Source of the DNA: Coprinellus micaceus
Lineage: Eukaryota; Basidiomycota; Agaricomycetes; Agaricales; Psathyrellaceae
DNA: 64,000 nucleotides
Direction: 5' to 3'
NCBI GenBank assembly: GCA_951394405.1
Contig: OX596334.1
Coordinates: forward strand, 4,960,001-5,024,000
In this document: in pieces, positions 35,430-46,762 of the stretch
How the letters are laid out: each line of letters starts with the position of its first letter
Position numbering within the stretch: position 1 is the first letter of the stretch
The notes under the pieces: generated by a model
What the model saw: only the letters and a program-made list of their open reading frames with translations
Database searches by the model: none
Told to the model about the DNA's origin: nothing
Position numbers and translations under genes: made by a program

Positions 35430-36730
35430 GGGGAAACTTGGTTTGACAAGCGTCTACAGCGCTTCCCCGGTAGAGGTTCTCCCGTGCTTGCAACACAGCT
35501 TCTCCCGTTTGCACATGAGGCAGAGCGCCTATGCGCTTCTCCGGTACGCCTGCGGGCGATGAAAAACCCCGCATTTATCCATAGGAGAAGTGCTATCACA
35601 GGACCCCCACTGTGCGTATATGCAAATGATGCACTGGAGAAGACCAGGATCTCAAATGGTTTAATGAACTTGTTGTCAGCCAGAGGAAGTGTGGTATGAT
35701 GTAGCACAAGGCCTGGTGTTGCATAGTCCCTCCTTTGTTACGCCGGGGAAACACCAGAAAACATAGCCGTTTTGCCACCCAAATCACGATGGGATTACGC
35801 TGGGGCGTAAGCGGCATGCAATCCCTTTGTAATCGAAATTTACAGCCAAGAAGTGGCATATTCCCTTTGTATCCTCGACCGTAATCCCAACGTTTTGTAG
35901 CGGCACTTATGAAGGGATGTTCGCGTGTAATTCCAGCGTAATCCCGGCAGACCAGGGTGGACCTTACGGGGCGGATGGTCTTGTGTAGTAGAACCCAACA
36001 TGAGTGGGAGAATGTACCGTTTAGAAGCGAAGAAGTGACGAAAAGGCACGGGCGCTTAACGGCTTGAAACACATTCCAATTTCCATCCCAGGCCACCAGA
36101 ACGGTTCCATGTGACGAACCTTGTTGGAATCCCTCGAAGCTTCCGAGGTAAATGGAAGGTGGAGTTTTAGGATGTACGTCACGGAACCTATCAGTGCGCT
36201 GACAGACAGGCTGAAGAAATGTCGTGCAGCGCTGATGCATCAGAGTGCCGGTATTCCAGAAATCCGAGAGCATTGGAGAGGTTGGCCGTTGGATGGTATA
36301 TCCTTCACAATGTGTAGAGATGGGAAAGAGGGCACCAGACATTGCCACGTGCAGCCCAGTCCCCCCGTTGAGCGTCTATCGGACGCGCTGCTTCTGGCCT
36401 TCTATCTGCGCTCTTCGACACAAAACTCCGAATGGGTGTGGTCGGGTCATTATTCATATCAAGCTAACACTTTGCATTGGGTAGCGCATAACGTACTCCC
36501 TTAAAGGTGGAAATAACTGCAGGGGTTCTGGTTTGTACACATGGCATGAAGGCCAAGTGCATCAGACGTCTCCCGTTATCTAAGCGCCCGCTGATATGCG
36601 CCGATCGCCACCCCGCTCCAGACCCTTCGCGTCGTCACAGGCCTCAACGATTCGGAGGTCTTATCGGGCAGTGCGGGATCTCGTATTCCCCACATAATGG
36701 TCATGCCCAGGTACACGATATTTGAAATCA
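35430..36730 (+). repeat. Dispersed repeat R1, copy C
   Basis: Aligned with copy B: GTCTACAGCGCTTCCCCGGT, GAGGTTCTCCCG, GGAGAAGTGCTATCACAGGA, CACGGGCGCTTAACGGCTTG (36047), GAGGTAAATGGAAGGTGGAG, CTCCCGTTATCTAAGCGCCC (36570). It is interrupted at 35705-35985 by a segment absent from B and D. A 250-residue minus-strand frame spans repeat and insert, so it is not a gene. Confidence 0.8.
35705..35985. mobile_element. 281-bp candidate miniature element inside R1 copy C
   Basis: Copies B and D read continuously from GTGTG.TATGATG into TAGAACCCA/GGAATCTAA, while copy C carries 281 extra bases at this point. The ends CACAAGGCC and GGTCTTGTG are inverted with one mismatch, and TAG flanks both sides (35702-35704 and 35986-35988). 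GTAATCCC/GGGATTAC words inside allow folding. The 3-bp duplication suggests a PIF/Harbinger-like origin, but the termini are short and the superfamily is unproven. Confidence 0.6.
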
Positions 36731-36733
36731 TGT

Positions 36734-36933
36734 TGTGCCAGGCCGCTTAGGCGCCCAGCACAGCCAGCGTCGCTATAGATTAGATTAGATTAGATTATGA
36801 TATTTGATGTAGATGCCAGCAGTGTACGGGATCAATACCATTCCTTGCCCTCGACGCTATACCGAGGTGCTCAGCCAGCGTTGCCCAGAGCCTCACCACC
36901 GAGCTAGCCCGAGTAGGTCCACTCTGGACTACA
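36734..36933 (+). repeat. Short repeat SR, between R1 copy C and block F2
   Basis: TTGTGCCAGGCCGCTTAGGC, four AGATT units, the core GCCCTCGACGCTATACCGAG and GAGTAGGTCCACTCTGGACT. I found no target duplication here. Confidence 0.7.
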
Positions 36934-36935
36934 AC

Positions 36936-37320
36936 GGAATCTCGAAGGCACAAAATTTCAAAGGTATCTATGCGGAATGATTTGTTGTGGTCTTACTGGC
37001 ACCACAGCACAATGCCGTTGAGGGAGCCTTTCGGAAGTGGGGCGTTCGCATAGCCGCCTCTTGGGGAATATGTAGGTCGCGTCTAGCGCGTCTAAAACCT
37101 GTTCGTTCGTCCGGATTTGGCTTCGTTCGCTTCGAGAGAAGTGGTGTATGAGATGCTTCCAGAATCCAGAACCCGATGGAGGTATTGAGCCATGCCTGTG
37201 TGCGGAGGTTGAGGGAGGTATAGTCGCGGGAGAGGTTCGACTTTGACCCTTGGGTGTGTATGTATCCTGGTTCATCGGCGCTGATACCCGTCAACTCTGC
37301 TTCTCAAGAAACTATGTACC
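36936..37320 (+). repeat. Duplicated block F2, second copy
   Basis: Partner of 22970-23430; landmarks are listed there. It is followed by about 180 bp without a recognised feature, then block F3. Confidence 0.65.
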
Positions 37321-37499
37321 TCCCCACTTGATCCGCGCGTTCGGCGGAATGTGCTAGGGTGTAGCGCACGATATACTACGCTGTCGGACTCGGAGTCCTT
37401 TGACGCGGGCCTGGTAAATGTATTGCGCGAGGTACTCGGAAGGTTTGCGCTGACGCGAATTTGCGCGATCCTGGAAGGCAGGTGCGCAATTTGGTGCGA

Positions 37500-37870
37500 C
37501 ATAGGAGAGTTTGTTCACTTACGCCCTGCCCCAACTCCCCAACCGGATCGCCAAGGGTGGAGTCCTGGGTCGAAGGCCAACGGCTCAACTTCGATATCCA
37601 TCTTCTACCCAGTTGACCGTCAAACAATGGGTCTGGACTCTGGAGTCGAATTGATCACTGGTGTTACCCATCCCCCATCCGACCCAGCGCCTATCGTTGA
37701 CCTTCGCCTCATGTGCACCGCAGTGCCATTCGTCGACGAACCGCGGCCTTCGAGCATCTATGTAATACCACTCTCCTGTAGTACTCATTTCCCGCATCCG
37801 AGTCTCCGTTGGAGCAACACATTCAACTTGTAGCCACACTCGCGCTCAGTGGGCAGAACCTCTCTTTGTC
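37500..37870 (+). repeat. Duplicated block F3, second copy
   Basis: Partner of 10900-11345. The best-matching part is CCCAGCGCCTATCGTTGACC through CCGCAGTGCCATTCGTC (37680-37735). Confidence 0.5.
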
Positions 37871-37919
37871 AGTTGGGCGTACTACAGATTGCAACCTCGT
37901 TCAGCCGCATCGACTCGTC

Positions 37920-38930
37920 AACAGTCCTTCTAGAGTCTAGCGCCAATCTAGTGCCCATGCCCGGCAAACTCCGCCGCTCGATCGGCCCGATGAATTTGGT
38001 TCGGGGGCTTGAGCCAAACACCACGAGCCAAACGCGGTGGGTGCGTCATTCATCCATTCCGTCTCTCCTCTCCTCGACCTCGATGTGTTGCACTGGCAGG
38101 AAGATCAAGGTCACGGCGTATACAAGTAGGGGTGGGGTGGGAGATGACCGAGGTGATATGGAGGAAGGGGAAGGGCGGTGAAGATGAAAAGAGGCCTGTT
38201 CGTTCAGGTGCGCGTCGATCCCCAGTTCCTCAAGGCAAGCGCGAGACTCATCTTCGTGCCTCCCATACCCCGCTCACGATAGCCATACCATCCATCGAAC
38301 TCTCGAACCGCGACGCCTCAATCAAGGTCAAGGCCTCCCCGTCGTTCCGCACCTTGTTCCCCGTCCCCCGCCAACCGCTACACGATCCACCACGGAAACC
38401 GGGCGTCGCGTCCGCGGCTCTCTGGTTCCACCCTCGGATCGCGTCTCCCCACCCCAATCACTGGATTACATCTCCCTCTCCCTTCCTCCATCGACTTCGG
38501 CCCACTCACACCTGCGGACTCCCCGCCCTCGGAGTCCAATCCAGTCATCTAAATCTACTCAGGAATCGAGACACAGACCGAAGCTGCATCTGCCCAGACC
38601 GAAGGGTCGAATTCCAATATCTCGAACCTAGATCTAGCCTTGTTGGCCACATGCGAGCGGAGGGTGTCGAGCGCCGATGGAGCCGTTACGCCCCCGAACG
38701 AGGCTTGGGCGGATGGGAAGACGGTGTCGACGGTCGTCGAATAGGTGGGAGTGGGAAGGTGGAAGACAGGCCTGTCGGATGGCGAGGAACGGTCAAGGAA
38801 GTGGAACGACGGATACCTCGGGACGGTGTAGAGAGGACGGTGACTCTCGGTAGTGCGAAAGGGGTTCGAGGCTCTCTCGAGTCCGGAACGCACGGAGGAT
38901 CGGAAGGGAACGAGTGTATTAGATAGATAG
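37920..38930 (+). repeat. Dispersed repeat R2, copy 1
   Basis: TTGGTTCGGGGGCTTGAGCC, ACCACGAGCCAAACGCGGTG and GTGAAGATGAAAAGAG are shared with 50.79-51.03 kb; a weaker match lies at 55.89-56.17 kb. A long Arg/Ser/Pro-rich frame (38009-38926) crosses it, but the other copies do not keep that frame. It directly follows F3. Confidence 0.65.
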
Positions 38931-41900
38931 ACGAATAGAAGCTGTTGAAACGAGGGAGCTGGGGACGAATCACGAGTGGGGCAACGATGAGGGGAACGAA
39001 GGGGGGGAGCATAAGCTAAAGAAATCGAAACCTAAGCCGTACACTATATGAGAGAGTGCGGGAGCACACTCGCAACCGAGGCAACAAGCTACGGAGATGT
39101 CCGAGTCCGTTGGACAAAGCAACGGATCTCGGCACGCTGATACACATGACAGGACAATAGGAAGATACAGTGCATCACGGGGTTCTCAGACATACTGGGT
39201 TTTCGGACAAACGACATTTTGAGGTCATAAATGGCCTCTCCCGCCCAATATTTTTACATGAACGTAAAGTAGAGACTTGTCGCTCGCCATAGACACCCAA
39301 AATAACATGTAGGAATGCCTAGTTGCTTTCGAATTCGCCGAAATGTACGCCCCCCATGCCATCACAGCACCTTTTCCTTACTTAGCAGGCTGTCCGAGTC
39401 TGGAAGGCTGGCCCCCTGCTTCGTAAATCGAAGACAGGCGCTTCGCTGGTGGTACCCACCAGGTCTTTATGGTGAATTGAGTATATAAATGCAGTCTAAC
39501 CCCCAACCAGACCGTAGCATGGTATTCCGTGGCTCGCACAATCAACCAGGTCAAAGTCCTCTCTCTGTGGAAAGAGGGGAGAATAGTGAGATGCTGACAG
39601 GTCCACCATGGATACCAAGGGCATAGAGCGAGTTGGAATGGTATTTTAAGACCTTTAGAATTCGATTTATGGACTATACAGATTTCCTTGAATTTTTTCT
39701 GGAGTACGAGAGAGCATTCTCGCCGAAATCGCCCAGAATCACGAGAGAAAGGTATTGAAAGCATAATTCATGTAAGCGCACACTTGGGGGCGTAAATACT
39801 CCTGGATACCATCGACAAACACCCAATACACATTTTCTATCAGCCAAGTTGCCATGATGTGCATTTTGGGGCAGTCAATCCCTTTGTCGGCATTCGGGGA
39901 GGCTCTGAGCCTATGTTTAACATTGTTTGGCCCCTGCCAATTTGGCCGTGTCCGAAAACCCAGGAACGCGCCGGACAAGCCGAAATTCGACCCCTTCATC
40001 AAAATAAATTCATAGCTCGATGAGTTTCCATCCTAAAATCGTGCTGTTGGAAAGCTCGTGTACACAAGTATTTTGCCTACACAATGGTGCCCCTATCTCA
40101 TTCAGAAGCCTCACCAAAGCCGTACAATGAGGTAATTGCTCTTAACTGTCCGAACACACCGTGGGACACTGTAATGTTGACATGGGAAAAGATCGGGCTT
40201 GTGGCTCACCGGGGATGTGGGGTACGGCGCCTATCGGACGGGTGCTGACGTCTACGGTCTGGCGCTGGCTACCCGATATGGTAGTTGGTGATGTCTGCGC
40301 TCAGGCGCGCAGGCATCTCCACAACGGGTGGGAAGGCCGAGGTCGACGAGGCACGTAGGATTGAAGGGCGACCTTTCGATCTTCTATCTTCACTCCATCG
40401 GAGAAAGACACGAAGGTGCGAAATCCCGCGCTCCATCCACCGAAAACCTCCCCTTAGGAGCGTCCCTTCGTCTCTTCGTCTATCCGACTATCGACCACGA
40501 CCCCCCCGTCTTGCGGCTGATTATAATCATCGACAAGCGGAGGGACCAGTGTTTTTGCAGGTATGATGAAACGACGGGACGTGGAAAGAGGGTTGAATCC
40601 CTTCTTTGTACCTATCTGGAAGCTGTGTACGTTACTTGGTATGTCTTCATCCAGATTCTATCTACAGCTGGAAACACGCAACGTACTGAGTGATCTTGGT
40701 TCGATATCCAAGATAGGCCCCGTCCCATGTTGGACGATTCGTTGATCCTGCCCTCATAGCTATGGTTCTGTTTGTCCTTAGAAAGCTCCTTACGTCGAGT
40801 TAGTGTCCAGGTATGTACACATTTTCAGGTCTCGAACTCGAGTCCGAGCCTCACGCTGACGCATTTCTAGGCACCCACCCCCTCTTCGTACAGCCACTCC
40901 GTTGGGTTTATGGTGTCCATAACAGCGAAGCGCCCTCAACGGCCTTCCTCCTCCTCGTCAGTCGACGCTATACAGTCTCATTCTCCTCCTCACTCGAACC
41001 TGATCTTCTCAAGGTATCGACGTGCCGCCCACCACGACGACGAAGCCAACTTAGCTTGTATGGGCCTCGCCTCGCTGCTTCCCCGTTCGGATAATAACAG
41101 GAGGGCTAGAGCTACCCGCGTAGACGTCTCATCTACGCACGAAGCCGTGGTCTCCTCCACACCTCAATTCCTTCCGAACCCCAGACTCAGGCCGGCACTG
41201 CAAGCTCGACTTCGCCTAGTAAAGAGGAACATCGACAGTATACTAGGCTACTCCCGAAGTTCGTCGGGTTCAGTGAGGCGAGCGATGTTGTGAGATAATC
41301 GAAGGCTCGCCCGCGGCTCTCCCGCCAACGATGCAGGTGGGTATGTTGAACGGCGCTGCGCATCGGGGTTTGCCGTCTCCTCAACGTGATACCAAGCAAC
41401 GTCGTCGTTCGTTGTCTACTCACTCCATCTGCACCCCTCGACTCTCGTCCTTGATGAGAAACAAGACCACTGGCGTGTCCCCATACCCGTCGCCCATGTC
41501 CCACACCCAGGATACATTTCACCCGAACACCCCCACCGCGATTCCCGTTTCCTCAGCCTTTTGTCGGCCTTTATCGCATGGGAAACAGGATCCACACTCG
41601 ACTTCTCGACTGGACGAACCGTCGCCCAGAAGAGCTACCCTCCGACTCGCGTGGACCGTGAAGACCATCCGCGTGTTTCCGCCCTCTGAACTGATTCGTC
41701 CCCTCGATGCTCACTCCCAAGAAGGCAGAAACACCCGCTCATCGCCCTTTGCTGAAAGGAAGAGTGAGTCTCGTCTCTTGTGGATGGGATAACCTCGGCT
41801 TCGTCGAGATTTCGAGTGACGAGGAGGGGTTTAAAGTTGAGCCCATGCTGTCTTGGCCGCAGGCTTCGACGGGTATGTAACTCGTCCTGTGTCTAGAAGA

Positions 41901-42410
41901 CGTACTCCACCTCGGCATCGGGATCCATCCTTCACGGAGCTCGAACGGCTTCGAGGAAGGCATGTCAACGTGTCGAGGAGGGGGATACGGAGTCCTCTAG
42001 CGTCGAGATGGGCTCGATATCTTCGTCATCGAAGCCTAATGCCAGGGGGTGTTGAGCGTCGGCGGGCAAGGCGGCGATAGACGGATGGCCCTAGTTTGAG
42101 TTCGATATCAAACTCGAGAGGTAGGGGAAGAGGGAGGGTAGAGAGCTACGGACGCTTCCCTACCAGGAGGATGATTATATCCGGGCACTTACCCAAGAGC
42201 CCTCCTCGCCCTCTCATGGTCTGGCTCCTCAGCATTCCCCTCCCTTATTTGGCCCCGATCCGTTCCTTGCAGGGAGGATGTACGACGGCTATGCACGGAC
42301 ACGCGCCTTCGACATCGATAATCCGGACGATGATGAATTGATTCCCTTCGTTGGATGGGGGAGGTAGAATAAGGGGTTGCGGTTGGAAGTGCAGGAAATG
42401 AAGAGAATAG
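38931..42410. other. Gene-poor region with a possible foldback at 39197-39964
   Basis: CTGGGTTTTCGGACA (39197) and TGTCCGAAAACCCAG (about 39950) are a perfect 15-base inverted pair about 740 bp apart, without an evident target duplication. 40.4-42.4 kb holds Ser/Arg/Pro-rich open frames on both strands with no motif that I recognise. Confidence 0.35.
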
Positions 42411-43232
42411 ATGAGTGAGGGGAGGAAGAGACGGACAGCAGATGACAAGGGCTATCGTTCGTTGTTTCGGTGGAATGCGACGTGGTGGTTCGTGCACGGA
42501 TGGGGCCATGGATTTGTAGATGGAGATGGAGACGACGGAGGTGGAGATGTAGGGGTGACGGACGTTGGCACTCCCGTGTCTGAATTATACGATAATCGTC
42601 GCCCCGAACACTGGGAGGACGGTAGCTTTCTCGTCGCGCCCTTTCAGCGCGAAGTTTTGGATATCTCGTCGGACGTTCCTGAACCACTTGACGTTCCCGC
42701 CGACATCCCTGTTGAGACGGAGATCCCCGAGGACCCACCCGGGAAGGATATTGCTTCTATCCTCGGGAACATTGACCTCGAAGGCCTTCGTGCTCGTCGT
42801 GAGACCGCGGTCGTCAAAGGCGTATTCGAGTTTCGCGGCGATGCACCGGCCAAGGGAGAGAGAGCGGCAGTCTCTGTCGGACTCCCCCTCACGCTGGATC
42901 ATGTTCGCCTGGTTGATCCTCTTCACGTTTGCCTCGAGGCGAACGAGAACTATTATTTCAGCTGCTTGAAGTTTGCGTCCATCCCGGCTTTGGTGATAAC
43001 GGCTGCGATGGCGATGGGGAGTTATGTCCTTCGTTACTGTGTACTGGACTTAGAAGTCTCTGTACTTTGTCAAATGTGGACATACTTCTCTCTGCTCAAT
43101 ACCGCGCGACCGGAGTTCTCGGTGCGTCCCCCAATCGGGGCGACATTGACACTTCGTCCACTCCTCGCAGTTTGTACGGGTGGGTCAGTAAGAAGCGAAT
43201 GGTACAGCCGGTCAAAGGCTTTTAATGCGTAG
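42411..43232 (+). CDS. Unrecognised open frame, 273 aa, possibly coding
   Basis: The middle (about 42570-42900) has the C-ending codon choice and acidic, Pro-rich composition of a real exon: VLDISSDVPEPLDVPADIPV and KDIASILGNIDLEGL, then RRETAVVKGVFEFRGDAP. The opposite frames are Ser-rich shadows. The start and the part after 43000 look non-coding, so at best this is one exon or a fragment. No family was recognised. It converges on the TPR-CHAT gene, 274 bp away. Confidence 0.25.
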   Translation: MSEGRKRRTADDKGYRSLFRWNATWWFVHGWGHGFVDGDGDDGGGDVGVTDVGTPVSELYDNRRPEHWEDGSFLVAPFQREVLDISSDVPEPLDVPADIPVETEIPEDPPGKDIASILGNIDLEGLRARRETAVVKGVFEFRGDAPAKGERAAVSVGLPLTLDHVRLVDPLHVCLEANENYYFSCLKFASIPALVITAAMAMGSYVLRYCVLDLEVSVLCQMWTYFSLLNTARPEFSVRPPIGATLTLRPLLAVCTGGSVRSEWYSRSKAFNA

Positions 43233-43506
43233 AAGCCGTTGGACCCAAACACACTCAGATAGCACTACGAGGACGTGGAAAATGGAGCAAGCCAGACTGC
43301 TATCCGACAACCGACCGAACCAATACGAAGTATGCGTAAGAAGCGGAAATGGGGACGTATGAGGTAGTCGACTCGAGAATTGAGAATTGAGGCAAGCACG
43401 AGCACTGGCGGAACAACGGACAAACGAAAGATGCACTCACGAGTGAGCGGGAGAAATTCTGAGAAAAGGCTAGACAAGTAATGGAAGAGGGATGGCCGAG
43501 TGAGGA

Positions 43507-46500
43507 TCAATACCCGAAGTGTACGTAGGGGATCCATGCGAGGAGGGACTGGTCCGAGTTGTCAAGGCGGTCACTGAGCTGCCGAATAGCGTGGTGGAGG
43601 GCGTACGCAGACATGGCACCATCAAATCGAGTTCCACTCCCTTCCGTCATATGACTCCAGAGGTAGTTATAAAAGTCTTCCGCGACCTGAGGCGCATGCG
43701 CATCGTTGATTGACCACATAGTCGCAACCACTCGACGATATCCAGCAGCGAGCATTCCAGCAGCGAGATGGACGGCCTCGTCGGCCAGGGTCTCCTCGCC
43801 AGTGCTGGTCTCACATGCTGACAAGAAAGCGAGGTCCGCGTTCTTGAGGTCCCGTCGCGTGATATCGCGGAGGGTCAGTGAACCGTTGTGGAACAGGAAT
43901 CGGCTCTGGAGAGCATCAGTGACATTCTGCGAAGCGTGACACGCCAAGTGAATGCTACTGAACTCCTCCATTCGCTTGAGACATCCCTGAGCACTAACAG
44001 CGTCACCTTCCAGCTTAAACGCCCTAACGCCATGCACTACCGCCTGCTCGTGAATCGACACCACTTCTTTTGTCGTTCCCGGAATGTAAAAGGCCCCAGG
44101 GGCCTTCGGCTGGCATGTCAGGAACAACCCTGACACTCTTTCGTCGATCGGGCGGTCGCTCTTTACTCGTTGTGTAAGGGCAGTGACCGTAGGCGTGTAC
44201 GAGGACACGACATAGTCCGCGACGCTCTCCACCGACGAACCCACGTAGATTCCAGCGGCATGGAGGGGGAGGAACGATAATGGGCCTGTCGGGCACCACC
44301 AAATCCGAGGGAGTGGTCCTCTGTCTTGCCTCTACCCTTTCTGTAAGCATTTTAATCATACCATAGAGCACGAGTGACTCACCGAGAAACCCAGACTGTA
44401 CAATATTGGCTTGACCACCTCATCCCATAGCCCCTTCAGCATGGTGCGCACGCCATCCTCGTCAGGCACCCCCTTCCTCCGGTACGGTCCCGCTACCCTG
44501 TCAGCCTGTGCGTGTTTGGGGGTTGATGTGTCCTCTCGTGCTCGCAGGTGATAACGTCTCAGCTGGAGGTTGAGCTCCCTTCGATAACGTTTTGCCTTCT
44601 CCAAAGTGAAACTTGGTAGGGGTATATGAAGAGGTTCAGCAAGCCCTGCGAGGAGTGCAATGGCATCACACCGGTCATCATGTACATTAATGACAACAAT
44701 CGGTCCTAAGGCCGGAACGTGCTGGACCAGGGCGGAGCATCGTGCGGGCTCAAGAAATGTCTCGAACCCTGGGGTAGCTCTGATCTCCGCGAGGAGATTC
44801 TGCCATTCTGTGGCAAGTTGTAAGTGGCTGCGCGCTTCGTCCTCGAGCGAGGCCCTCGTTTTGGAGGATGCACCTGTGGAGGAGTGTAGCCGAAACGAGC
44901 TGGCATGTTCTAGTTGTTTGGAAACAGCCATGAAATGTTGAGCAAGGGTTGGTTCGCAGTATTCTAGGTCGTCGAGGGGCGTGCGCAGTTGGCCCTGCTG
45001 GCTCCACACGAGGCAGCGACCCGCTTCCAGCCACTCCAGCGCTTTGTCTGGTCTGTGCAGACGGAAAGCTGAGCTAGCGGCCTGTAGCGGCAAGCTTGAA
45101 TATCCCCGGAGTAGTAAGTAGCGTTGCTGAACCGTTTGCTCCATGCCAGCAACCAGCGCAGCTGCTCGTATTGCAACATCAAAGGCAGTGATAATCTCGA
45201 CCAACTGGGAATTTTGGGCGTTCAGAATCACTGCCCATCTAGTTGCGAAATCAAGCCGGTGCCGCGGACTCCCAAAGGTGCTGGTTGCCACAGCTCGAAA
45301 ATGGGCAATGGTGAGGTCAAGGTACTCCTGGGTTCCCGTGACGAGAAATAGCCTGAGCCAGGCAGCTCCAATGTTTCCTCGGATCCTATTGAGACGTGCA
45401 TGACCTTCGGGTAGAAGCTGGGAAGCTCTTTGGTACACTGATAATGCTTTCTCCAGGTCATGAAGGTCATGCGTGAGCTCGAACATCTGCGCGAATGAGC
45501 TTCCAAGGTTTTGCAATAAAGAGGGTATGCCAAGATGTCCCTCTGGAGTAAGGTCCACGGCTCGGCTTTGTAGTGATATTGATCTCGAAAGATCATCAAA
45601 GTCCCCCGTAAGGCCAAACGAAGTTAGGAATGCGGTTGCAAGGCCGTCTAGCAATGAAGGGAGCAGTCTATGCCCTTCAGGGGTGAGATCTACAGCTATC
45701 GTGTTCAACGAGATGGCTTCCGCAAGGTCCTGAAGGTCCCCCGTGTGGTTCAACCGCAATAGAAGCAATACAGCAAGGGAAAGCAGCCATCCAGGCAGCT
45801 TACAATGGCCCTCAGGAGTAAGGTCCACAGCACGGGAGAGCAGTGATATCGCTTCAACAAGGTCTGCGAAATCTCCGGTGTGCTCAAAGCGGTACTGGAG
45901 CAAGGATGCGAGGTTGGCCAACGCGATGGGGAGTTCCGAGCTGCCATCAGGGGCCAAATGCATAGCTCTGGTGTGCAGTGAGATAGCTTCCGCCAGGTCC
46001 CTGGGGTCTTCAGTTTGCCCAAAGCGCAACGCCAACATCATCCCAAGAGAGTTCATCCGGTCGTGTAGATCTGGGGCACCATTCGGAGTGAGTCGTAGGC
46101 TTTCGGCCGCCACAGAAATTGCTAACGCTAGTTCTGTGAGATCACCAGTGTACTGAAAGCGAGAACAGTGGGAGCTGCCGAGGTTCTGTAAGATGTAAGG
46201 CAACGCTGGATAGCCCTCTGGAGCCATCTCTACAGCTTGACGTTGCAAATAAACTGCTTCTGATACGTCCCGGAGTTCCCCAGTGTGGCCAAAGCGAGTT
46301 AAGAAGGCCAACCCGAGGGTGCAGAGGTGGGCTGATACATATATATCCGCGTGCCTTGCGCAAGGCAAATTTAAAGCATGAGTATGCAGTGCGATGGCGT
46401 CGCTCACGTCCTGGAGGTCTCCAGTGACGTTTGACCGGGAGGTGAGTAGTGCCCCAAGGGTGATCAGCCTTAAAAGGATGCAAGGGTCTTCTTCGGGGGT

Positions 46501-46762
46501 GGCCTCTACAGCTCGTTGCTGCACCAAAATTGCCTCAGAGAGGTTGCCAAGATTTCCAGTCCTGACGAATTGTTTGTGGAGGGAATTTGTAATCTCCACG
46601 GCCTCACAGACACATAAGGCACCTGTAGAGGCGCTATTGGTCAAACCCTGGCGTTCGTTTGCAGAAATTTAACTCACCTTTTCCCTGACCGAATTCTGAG
46701 GGGGCCTCCACTGAGCCTTGAATTCTTTCGCCGGTTTCTGCGATTCCCGTTAAATGTACCAT
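43507..46762 (-). CDS. TPR-CHAT protein, about 1049 aa (caspase-like fold family)
   Basis: Exons 46762-46678, 46622-44383 and 44331-43507 join in frame (3150 nt with stop). Introns start GTGAGT and end CTACAG or GGTAG. Residues about 40-480 are tandem tetratricopeptide-like units of roughly 45-50 residues with a repeating D(L/F).(D/E)(L/A).EAI.L...A(V/M).L.P(E/D)G pattern, about eight to nine units. The C-terminal CHAT domain opens at residue 776 with RQDRGPLPRIWWCPTGPLSF, includes LPLHAAGIY, and has the predicted catalytic dyad His907 (HLACHAS) and Cys948 (LSACETSTG). Both are present, so a peptidase activity is possible. CHAT-TPR proteins are strongly expanded in Agaricomycetes; their substrates are mostly unknown. 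The 5' end is uncertain: a donor-terminated open frame (47208-46957, ending PTIGP|GTGAGT) lies just upstream and could add N-terminal exons. Confidence 0.9.

Noticed and set aside
35596..36348. 250-residue open frame on the minus strand
   Set aside because: It runs across repeat R1 and the 281-bp insert and is not conserved in the other R1 copies.
38009..38926. 305-residue Arg/Ser/Pro-rich frame
   Set aside because: It lies in repeat R2; the frame is not kept in copies 2 and 3, and composition alone explains its length.
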